DNA of 35,400 nucleotides, taken from Smittium culicis. Taxonomy: Eukaryota; Kickxellomycota; Harpellomycetes; Harpellales; Legeriomycetaceae. A program made the translations under genes and the position numbers. The stretch lies in contig LSSN01001175.1 in the NCBI GenBank assembly GCA_001970855.1, forward strand, positions 1 to 35,400. Direction: 5' to 3'. Shown piece after piece: positions 10,395-19,714 of this stretch; the first letter of the stretch is position 1; each line of letters starts with the position of its first letter. The notes under the pieces are model-generated. The model worked only from the letters and a program-made list of their open reading frames with translations, made no database searches and was not told where the DNA came from.

Positions 10395-13300
10395 ATGGAT
10401 CAAAAAGATGTCACCGAAGTTACTGATACCATCACTCAAGATGAAATTTCCAATACCGAAATTTCAACTAGCAACAGTTTCAAAGATTTTGATTCCTTGA
10501 TTAATTCAATTCCTTCCGAAACAACCCCAAGCAACATAGATAATTATGATTTTGATGCATTATTTGACAGTGTAGGCATAGTACCCTCAAGTAAAAATGA
10601 CCGAAACTTAAACCAATCTGTGAACCAAAACTCTTTGGATTTTTTAAACCCTAATCTTTTGTCCAAATCTTCTGAAAATACCTCTAAATCTCAAAAAATT
10701 TCTTCAAATAATTTTTTATCTGACAAAGATTTTAACTTTAGCATCGAAGAGCTGGAAAAAATTATGGCTCAAGCTAACCAAACCCCAAATCCCTCTGCCG
10801 CGCAATCAAATCAAGAGCTTCCTCAAATGCTAAATGATTTGACTTCCTCTGTCCCTTCAAATTCAAATTCAAATTCAAATTTAACACAAATAAGTAATAC
10901 CCAACATCAGACCACCGAAGAGAATATTTCTTCCCAAAACAAAAATCAGACCAACTTACTAACTTCTTCCTCTGAAATACAAATCCAACCCATCCAAAGT
11001 ATTCCGTCTGCCCAACACCCATTAAAAAGTCCAAGCTCTTTAAATATCCACTTACTATCTAAATCAAACTCTCAATCTTCCTTAATTAATTTGCAAAATC
11101 CTGATTTCTCTAATGCATCTGCCTCTTCTCCGGCAATATCCCCCATCGTTCATAACTCTTCTCCTCTAGTACCTCACAATTTTCCCTCAAACATTAATCC
11201 AAACCCTAACTTTAATCTTTTACACATAAACAATAACATCAACAATAGCAGTCCTTTACTTACTGACAGGTCATCAAAATTGCTTAAAAAAAAAAATTTA
11301 TCTTTGCCAAAAAAATCTTTAGGGCGTCCTTCTACAAAGATAATTTCATCCAATCCTCATAGAACAATGTTAAACAACATGAATGAATTAGATATTTCTT
11401 TGAACACTCAAGCTCAGAACTCTATTAGACCTAAATCTGATTTTCCTAATTTACAACCTAATATACAATCAAATTTTCTTATGCCAAATCAGCCCCAAAT
11501 TCAAATGTATAACCCAAATCCTCAGGCCCATAATCCTCAAATTGCTTTAATGGGTAATTCCTGGAACACAGCACCTATGTTCCGACCTAACCAACCCAAT
11601 GTACGACCCAATATGCCCATCTTTAGACCTGATATTAATATTGCCCAAAACCCATTCCCTAACCCACAAATGCGCCCAAATATTTTAAATCCCCAGACTA
11701 AGCCTACTCCAACCACAGGTATTAATTTTTAGTATTTTTACTACTATCTCTCTCAAATTTTTACATATTCATCACAACTGCTTTTTATTCCTAATAACAA
11801 TCTTGATTGAACCCTTTTTACCACATCTTTATATATAGTATATTTATTATTATTATTCCTTAATAGGCGTTCCTGCACACACTTACATTGCAAGACTCAT
11901 GGCTCAGCTACCACCAAACAAACAAATTCAACTCTCTCAGTCGCTCCTCCAATTACAGTCAAATATAATATCAACGAAAACATTTTTGGATAGAGCTACT
12001 TCGATTTTAGGCCCTGATTTAACTACCTTACTAGAAACCCTGTTTAATAAACCACAAAATAACTCGAATTCTCACGGGTTACAACCGAATCAAAATAATC
12101 TTAAGTATAGTAAAAAAACTGCTAGTACTCCTGTCTCCCCATCTAAACTATCCAACCAAAGTTTACCAGCAGGCCAGCCTTTACTTTCATCAAAAAACTC
12201 TATATCACAAGCTTCTTTATCCTTAGAGAAAAAAAACAACGCTCCTATAAGTTCCAGCTTGAACAAAGTTGGAGCTCTTAAAAAAGAATTTGAATTACCT
12301 TCTTCCTCTAATTTTCAATCTAATCTGAGTTTTAGTGGGCAAGCACCTTCTGAAAGCGCTGAGAAAATAACTCAGAATTCTTCATCAAAGATAAATTTAG
12401 AACCTATAAAGAATCTCCAAGACAATACATCAAATACTGCGATCTCCGATCCATCCCCTATCTTACACAAGCCTTCAAATTTATTGCCATTGGATTCTAA
12501 AATCGATTTACAGCAAAATTTGATTGGTACTAATAACTCTGCTACTTTTAAATCATCCTCACCACATTCAAACGTATCCCAATCAATTCCCAATATTATT
12601 GCTGAAGGCCATCATGATCAAAATCAAAATTTAATCCCTTCTAAGAACAGCCAAATATTTAATCCGGAAAATTCAATACCACTTTCAAACTCTTCAAATT
12701 CCAGCTTTTTAGGCTCTAGCGCTGATAATCAATCTAGGCAAAATGCTATCGCGAACAACGATAAACCAACTTTACTTAACAGCGCAAAATCGCCTAGCTC
12801 AAATCAACCAAAGGTAAACCCTTCAAACCCGCGATCACATCTCTCTACTCTTGAAAGGCTTGAGCTAATAATTAAAGATGGAATATTATCACTCGAAGCG
12901 CTAAAGGCTTTATCCCAGTACTTAACTCACCATGGCGAGGAGATTGCCAATTCAAAAGACCCAAACAAAGATCCTTTATCTTCTGACCAAATAAAGATAA
13001 ATTTAATACGAATACAAAATTTGCAAGCCAACATATCTTTAAGGCAAAAGAAATTACAGCAAAATCCGTCAAACCCTAACCAACAATCCAAGCCTTTATT
13101 AAACATCCCAAGCACTCAGGCATTACCACCTAAAGAAAATATAAAAACCCCAAACCCTGAACCTTCTTCAGCATCCAATAATGACAGTTTAATTAGCAAG
13201 TTCATATCCCAATTCCCAAAAGATAAAAAGCTATCAAAATACAAACTTAACAAGCTAGCTAAAAGTGGCGGTGATATATCGAGTCTTTTAATGCATTATA

Positions 13301-15579
13301 ATAACTTTAACCAAAAAAACAAAAAAGTAAAGGTTAATAAAAAAAGTTTAAAAAATAACATTTCTGCGAACCAACTGCTTGAACTACAAAAGCTTAGCCA
13401 AAATTTAAGAGATGGTGTCACAGATAGTTCATCCTTCTCAAATTCAAATCTATCCAACCTAAGCGATTCTACCACCAATGAATTAGATGCGAAGAATGCC
13501 TCACTGGCTAGTTTAAATGAACTACTTAATTTAAACGACGCTCCTAATAAAAACAATGAATCTTTAAATAATTCAAGTTATGGATCGCAACTTCAACATA
13601 ACACAACTCCGTCCGATTTAACCAGTAAAAGAGTATTTACAAACTCAAATTCAACAGCTGATAGAGAATCATTTGATGGTAAGCCTACTCACAAAAAGCA
13701 TAAAAACAGTATTGCTTACGGCGCAGGTACTGGACAAGGGGTTATCAAAGAATCTGGAAAACAACCACTTGGAGTAAACTCAAATGCTATTCATGATCCA
13801 GGGCCATTGAGTACCGGAATTGACGATGTAATGGGAATTGCCGGTGTTGATTTGCGAAAAGAAAGAGAAAATATACTTCATGCTAGTTTAATTCAAAATC
13901 AAAGAAAGTACAAAAACGATGGAGCTACTGAAAGCTATTATTCTGAATCTGAACAACCTAAAACTTACTCAGTCATTTTAAATAATGTTGAGATAGTTAA
14001 AGAATCTAGAAAAAAGATAGAGTTTTTAAATGAAACAAAACTGGATGATAAAGTGTCATTATTGCTTAGTAATAACGGAATTAAAAAAGTAAGTGCATCT
14101 GTTTCTGAAATTCTTTCGCAGGCAGTAGAATATAGGCTTCGATCATTAGTAAAGTCTATGATATCAGCTGCTTATCATCGTATGAGAACTCAAACTATTC
14201 CTCCTCCACCCCTAAACCAAACAACTAACACACCATTATATAGAATTGTTCCTAGCTTTGATTTACGTAAACAACTTTCAGCACTGGAGAGAGTGGATAA
14301 AAACAATGAGCGTAAATTTTTTGAATCATTACTTGATCCTGATTCTCTAAAAAGCGTGTCAGGTTTAGGATCAGCAACATCAAATAGAGCTTCTTCCCAG
14401 AATAAACCAATAACTAATGAAAATGAATTGGATTCAGTTGATGATTTTGAAGCATCAAATAAAAATGACCCTACAACAGGAAAGCTAACAACAAAGAATA
14501 AGCGCAAGAGAGTTTCTAATTCTGGGTTGGATAAAAGTGGACTGGCCGGTTCATCATCTTTATCTCTTGCATATGCAACTGTAAGTGGTAGTGGCGGTAG
14601 TGGATCAATGCTTAGTGCTAGAAATATGCCAGATGAAGTCAGGAGTAAAATAACCAACCAAACTGCCTTGATGTCAGCAGGCGGGGTTAGAAAATCATGG
14701 ATGATGTCGAGTCATTTAAATTCTGAATGGAAAACACCTACACCTAACAACAGTTCATTCTTATCGAACTCATCTTCACATTTTATTCCACCATCTCTAA
14801 AGCACAAAAAGTCTAAAGTTAGACCAGAAAAAGAATCAGACGAACCAAGGGCGGTCAAATCTCAATTTGTATCTAATTCTTCGGCTTTATCAGATGCAAA
14901 TTCACCCCTTAATGCAGAATCCAAGAATGTTATTAATAAAAAGGATAACTTAGACGATTCTCTAAAAGAATCGAACAGCGCTACTATTGAACCTAAAGCA
15001 AGTGAGAGTCCAACAGCTGATGATGCCACTGATATCAACGATCCAGGAAACTCTAATCAAAATCTATTAAAAGGCGAATTTAATGAGCCAATTGCATTTG
15101 GTAAGGGTAATAGTACCGTCACTAATAACCAAGATGGTGATACGTTTGACAAAAATGAAAAAAATGAAGGCACTAAGTCAAGTGAAAATAATTCTAAAGA
15201 GCAGGAATCTAGATCTAGTAAAGCTAACCATAAATTAGGTATAGATAAAATGGGATTACCCAGCTCAAAAAAAGCGGGTAGAGTAATTAGTCGAGTGCCT
15301 AGTCGAACCGTGAGCGTTAGTAATAGGAACAGTAAACTTTCAGGCGGAATTTTGGGAAGTGCCCCATTACACTCTTCAACGATCCGTAAGATCCCAGTAG
15401 TAGTTACTTTAAGAGACTGTTTGTTCTGTTTGGAGCAGGAGAGAGAATTGTCATCTAAGCAAGTTGGAGGGCAACCATCAGCTGGTATGAACTACAATGT
15501 CCTAGGACTTGTAGGAACACGTAGCTCAGTTGGAATAAACGTACTAATCAAAGCGTATACAAATTATCTGAAAGATTAA
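10395..15579 (+). CDS. TAF4: TFIID subunit TAF4-like, two exons, 1678 aa
   Basis: Two long open frames (10395-11732 and 11899-15579) are one gene. Splicing 10395-11718 to 11867-15579 removes a 148 bp GT-AG intron and keeps the frame (TTG|VPAHTYIARL), avoiding the TAG that ends the first frame. The C-terminal TAF4 region lies at about residues 1147-1214 (NVEIVKESRKKIEFLNE, then SASVSEILSQAVEYRLRSL and an AAYHRM end); a second conserved block, VTLRDCLFCLEQERE, is at about 1621. TAF4 pairs with TAF12 through a histone fold in TFIID and helps recruit RNA polymerase II. Just after the junction, residues 443-500 (AQLPPNKQIQL, then FLDRATSILGPDL) look like the RST domain of plant TAF4. Most of the rest is Asn/Ser/Gln-rich linker with basic patches such as KNKRKRV. 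It is much longer than yeast Taf4 (388 aa). Confidence 0.85.
11719..11866 (+). other. Intron of TAF4
   Basis: 148 bp with donor GTATTAAT and acceptor TTAATAG. The upstream exon ends one base into a codon and the downstream exon supplies the other two. Without splicing the first frame stops at 11730-11732, and the second would lose the RST-like segment's first ten residues. Confidence 0.85.
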
Positions 15580-16703
15580 CAAAAAATTATTTACAAATAC
15601 TGAAATTACTTATAGTTGAATTGGATTTGTTATTGCTATGATTACTGAAGGAAAGCATAATATATTTTATAGAGCAATTTGTATCATATATATTTTTAAA
15701 TAAAATAGATTATAAACAATAATTAATGTAGACTCTTTACGTGCGATGAAATTTTTTTATTATTTTTTTATTTCAAATAATTTTTATTATTTTGTTAAAG
15801 CCTATATTAGAATTAAGTCTCATAAATGTATAATTTATAACAAATACAACCGTGAACTATATTTAAGCAAATATAAAGTTTTGAAAAAAACATTTCTAAA
15901 TATCAAAGAATATATCGTGATTGGAAAATATGAATTTTCATATATTATTCCTTTCCAATAGCGGTTTATATAATAAAAGTACAACAAAAAATAAAATAAT
16001 AAAGCAATTATACGGTTAGTCAAACTATGTGATAGCCACATTGGGCGAAATTATAATCAAAGAAAGTTGACAAAATAAATTATATGCGGGTACGAAAAAA
16101 TTATCTAGGAAATGAAATAGCAATTGAAATAAAGATCAGCTGTTTAGAAACATTATTTAATAAAGAGAAAAAATATTTGAAAAAAGTATACATGTAAATA
16201 AAATGGTATCTTTGCAAGGTAATTGATTAGCAAATATTGTGGAGACTAGAAAGCATTCTTGATTTTTATTTGCAACAGATACTAATAGAAAAAAGTACAA
16301 GTGTCAAAAAAACCAAATTCAAATCGCACTTGAATCCAAAAATGAAAATATAAGGTATTTAAATGAGAAACGAAAAAGGATGAAATAAGATTAATAGCAC
16401 TACTAATAGCGCAATAAATTAATATTCAATGCTATTGATTTTTGTTAAACACATTAATCTGTATTTCTAAATGAAATAAAAATGATATAAAAAATTTATT
16501 AAAAAATAAAGTTTTAAATTAATAATCAATATCACTCATTCAGTATCGTAGACTTCATATACATACTGTTAAAAAATTTTATTAATAAATTAAATTCCCA
16601 AAAATATACTAATAATTTGACGATGAAATAAGAATAACTTTCCAAATAAACTTTCGAAATGAGCATCCTATATTAGGTATTAAATTATTGTATTTAAAGA
16701 GTA
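15580..16703. other. Intergenic, downstream of TAF4
   Basis: Very AT-rich. An AATAAA at 15699-15704, 120 bp after the TAF4 stop, is a plausible polyadenylation signal. Small frames at 15746-15961 (+) and 15835-16041 (-) are runs of Tyr/Phe/Ile/Lys codons from AT-rich DNA and look like chance. Nothing else recognised. Confidence 0.4.
15699..15704 (+). terminator. Possible poly(A) signal of TAF4
   Basis: A canonical AATAAA 120 bp beyond the stop codon. In DNA this AT-rich the hexamer also occurs by chance, so the support is position only. Confidence 0.3.
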
Positions 16704-17110
16704 TATTTATATACACATAATTGGGGAATTAGTAGGAATATCAAAAATTTGCAATGGAAGGTATTGTTGATAGTAAGTGTGCTTAATTCTAAAACAAGGA
16801 TTAGAAAATACAGTGCTATCAAATATGTGGACGGGTAATATAAATCAGCATACTGATCGAATAGACAAGCACAGCTAAATGCAAGATAAATGTGTGAACG
16901 TAGTTTCAAAATAAACAAATGATGAGCTGCAGGGAGTTTATGGGTCAATAGTGATCAAACAAAACTAAACCAGAGATTGTAAGCTTGATTGGTATAGTGT
17001 GTAAGAGTGAGGAGTTAGCAGGGAAGACGAGTGTTGGTTGCCGTTAATGGGCCAAAAAGATGATGAATGGAGTTGGGCATACTGCTATAGCCGCTAAATT
17101 AAGGAGGTTT
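16704..17110. repeat. 407 bp dispersed repeat, copy 2
   Basis: Partner of 8781-9187, same orientation, about 96% identical and collinear to the base. It ends 256 bp before the 3' end of the SIW14-like gene on the opposite strand. The sequences beyond both ends do not match the other copy, so the unit is bounded, but no target duplication is visible. Confidence 0.85.
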
Positions 17111-17366
17111 AGAAAGTAGTGTAATTATAAGTATTGTAGCTATATAGAGTTATTGGGGGATATTTTGTTAAACTTCAACTAAGAGTATTAAAGATAATTT
17201 TTTCAGATTTAGAGGTTGATTGGAGATTTTTTGTTAATAGTGAATTGGAGGGATATTTGCAAGATTATTTAAAATGGAGGAGTTGAAGAGATATGTAATT
17301 AGAAAGAGCAAAAGCGAACAATGTGAGGAGGGGAGGAGGTTTGCGTTAAATGTGTGGAATGAAGCG

Positions 17367-18435
17367 TTACGAAGATGATAGTCGGAACCAATATGGAGTG
17401 TATTGTTTTTGTAATTGTAAAGAGAAATCAAAAGATTCAATAAATTCTTGGTCAGCTATATTAATTCTGTTTCCAGAGAACCGTAAAAATTCATCAAAGA
17501 TTCCTGTCATGGCCCAGCATTGAAGTCGCCTTAGGCAACCAACTATACAACCTACTCTTCTCTAAATATGCGAGATAAATGATAAATATAAGATTGATAC
17601 AATAAGAAAAAGGTTCGGAGTGAACGTGTTTAGGATAAAATTCATAATACAAGTAAAAAAGTTATAGATATGGAGAGCTTACAACACCACGATTACAATG
17701 AACTAGGATAGGGTAGTTGCGAGAGTCTATATAAAAGATAAATAGTAGTTAAACATGCGAGAAGATATAAGGTGGGGGAGGGGCGGAGGCAATAAGTTAG
17801 TGAAATAGAAAAAAGGATAATTCTGATACCTAAAAGTTCAACCAGTATTTGTGAAACTGATAGCTGGTCCATTTCCTTAAATGGCTCCTGATAATTCGAG
17901 AATGTGGGATAAAATTAGCAAAAATCATTAAATTAGAATATGTTGTATGAGTAAGAGATTGGCTAAAGATAAAGGGTGAATAAAAAAGAGTACTTCGTTT
18001 GCCTGGACTTTGAAATGAAGTAAAGAAATGTTGTTGTCTTGGCAGAATTTTAAATGATAATCTAAGCAATCGATATTGTACACGTATCTAATGCAGGATT
18101 GATTATATGAGTGGAAGGGGATGGTGTATAAAAAAAAAAAAAAATCAGTGAATTAAAATGAAGAGAAGAGGTGAGCAATGTATAGAAATAAAAGAAAATT
18201 ACATAATTTTTTTGAGGCCCAAGCTTAATAAAAAATTGTGGTTCCTTGTATTTGGGAATCCAGATCTATAGATTCCAGGAGCAACCATAGCGAAGTTTAA
18301 GGGGGGCACGAGGAGAGAATTTTCAGCCATTTTATTAAGTTGAGAGTTTGCAATGATTTCGGTTTGTGAAGCCTTATCAGCAGTATTGGAGTTGTGGAGA
18401 ATTATTTCATCGATTTTCGCAGATTGTGAATTCAT
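17367..18435 (-). CDS. SIW14/OCA-type atypical dual-specificity phosphatase, five exons
   Basis: Reconstructed on the minus strand: exons 18435-18203, 18087-17994, 17887-17830, 17726-17683, 17561-17367, in phase, all GT-AG introns of 103-121 bp, giving 207 aa. The order of motifs matches plant-and-fungi PFA-DSPs such as yeast Siw14: LVPPLNFAMVAPGIYRSGFP, then the NHNFLLSLGLKKIIYV block, NNISLLHF, NEEPF (compare GNKEPF), DSRNYPILVHC, the P-loop HCNRGVRRVG with Cys139 and Arg145 (CX5R), and GCIVGCLRRLQCW followed by IFDEFLRF. Siw14 is known to cleave inositol pyrophosphates. The P-loop departs from the usual HCNKGKHRTG. An upstream TTG keeps the frame open to 18459, but the ATG at 18435 is the natural start. 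The protein lacks the long N-terminal extension of yeast Siw14 (281 aa). Whether it is closer to SIW14 or to an OCA paralogue cannot be settled by eye. Confidence 0.88.
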
Positions 18436-18631
18436 TATGAATAGTGATATGGGGAACAAATATAGATGAAAGTTTTATAGATGAAGTATAAAAAATTATT
18501 CAAAAGATAAATTATAGTTAGAGTAGGCAGGGTCAGTACAGAGGGTAATACGTTTTATTTTGTGGATAAGTTTGCTAGGAAGCAATATTTTAGCAAAATG
18601 TAAAATGCTTAAGGTAGGCGATCGAGTTTAA

Positions 18632-18820
18632 CCTTTTCCCATTCAACACACTTTAAAAAATAGAGTAGATTTATTCGTTTATGATTTGTAAGATAATATA
18701 TTATTTGTTGTTGTAATAAAAAAAACCAATAATTCATAAATTTTCGAAATTGAAAGATTTTTACAGAGCATAATTGGTTATATTTTGTAGATCAAAAATT
18801 GTCTACCACTCACTAAAGGG
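18632..18820 (+). mobile_element. MITE copy 3 of the piggyBac-like family, upstream of the SIW14-like gene
   Basis: 189 bp. It is preceded by TTAA (18628-18631), begins CCTTTTCCCATTCAACACAC and ends GTCTACCACTCACTAAAGGG, followed by TAAA, so the right target site has one change. Internal blocks match the others: TTATTCGTTTATGATTTGTA, ATTATTTGTTGTTGTAATAA, and GGTTATATTTTGTAGATCAA. It lies about 200 bp before the SIW14-like start codon, inside the likely promoter. Confidence 0.8.
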
Positions 18821-18933
18821 TAAAGGCTTTGAGGGAGTAGTGTGCTTAATGTTATAAAAGCATAAACAGGCTTGGCCAATTATGATGGACGAGACTTATT
18901 AGATAAAATGTGATGTAGACAAGTTTTAGACAT

Positions 18934-19009
18934 AGTGGTTGATAGTAGGGAGAGTGGTTGATAGTATGGAGAGTGGTTGATAGTATTGAGAGTGGTTGAA
19001 GGTAGGGAA
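18934..19009 (+). repeat. Tandem repeat, four 19 bp units
   Basis: Four consecutive units of the form AGTGGTTGATAGTATGGAG with one to a few changes each; the last is the most diverged (AGTGGTTGAAGGTAGGGAA). Confidence 0.9.
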
Positions 19010-19508
19010 TGAGGTGCATGCGTAAATTGAAGGATCGATTGAAGCAATTATGCAGCTGAGTGGCTAGATGAGCTGAGCAAAAACTGTAATACAAGATGAG
19101 TGGCTGAGTATATTGTTCCAAAGTTGTAAATAAAGATGCATGTGCGAATGAAATTTCTGTATTTTGTTTATTTGTGCTTTTATTTCCTTTGCCTGGCTAT
19201 TTTTACCAAAAAATAAGCCCTGTTAAATAATAAACACTGATACACTGTACAAAACAATAGAGGATGAAATAACTGCAATACTTGAAAAAATGGGTTCAAA
19301 AGGTCTGCTATTTAATACAGCATATTTTAAAGTATGCTCTTTTACTAATTATACACTTTCCCTCCCTAGCTTATAGATTCTATATTCTGATTCTACAAAA
19401 ATAATATAACTCCCATCTAGCCTTAAGCTCAATCATTAATCTAAAAAAGCTTCATAAGCATATTTATCTTGAGCTTTATACTATTAAATTTAATTATAAA
19501 CCAAAACT

Positions 19509-19517
19509 TATAAAAAG
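19509..19517 (+). promoter_or_regulatory. TATA box of the coiled-coil gene
   Basis: TATAAAAAG, 206 bp before the ATG at 19715, followed by a C/T-rich stretch. Transcription starting some 30-60 bp downstream would include the short upstream ORF at 19560-19580. Confidence 0.45.
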
Positions 19518-19559
19518 GCTATATCCCCTTCCTTTAATTTAATTCAATAAATTAAATCA

Positions 19560-19580
19560 ATGTGCCATATAGTTATATAA
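19560..19580 (+). promoter_or_regulatory. Six-codon upstream ORF
   Basis: ATG TGC CAT ATA GTT ATA TAA. No other ATG lies between it and the inferred main start at 19715, so a scanning ribosome would meet this one first if the leader begins near the TATA box. It may dampen translation; that is inference. Confidence 0.35.
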
Positions 19581-19714
19581 CCGTTATAATATCTCTCTTA
19601 CTTAAATTAATCCTATTTACTAGCCTCCAATATTTAATTACTGTCTCTTTTTTCATAAAAACTATAAAATTCTGTACACTTTTCTTTCAAATTGAACCTT
19701 TCGATACTCTTCAA

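Larger units (their letters stand above)
18821..19714. other. Intergenic between divergent genes, with a 19 bp tandem repeat
   Basis: This separates the SIW14-like gene (leftward) from the coiled-coil gene (rightward). It holds four tandem 19 bp units at 18934-19009, a TATA box at 19509-19517 and a short upstream ORF at 19560-19580. The 89-codon minus frame at 18852-19121 overlaps the tandem repeat and resembles no protein, so I do not call it. Confidence 0.5.

Noticed and set aside
10395..11732. Reading the first TAF4 frame as a separate gene
   Set aside because: Its stop lies within a well-formed intron, and splicing extends the conserved segment at the junction into the second frame.
14190..14657. 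155-codon minus frame inside TAF4
   Set aside because: Antisense shadow of the TAF4 coding sequence.
15746..16041. Overlapping small frames on both strands
   Set aside because: Tyr/Phe/Ile/Lys-rich products expected by chance in AT-rich DNA.
18852..19121. 89-codon minus frame
   Set aside because: Runs through the 19 bp tandem repeat and resembles nothing; part is simply the repeat translated.
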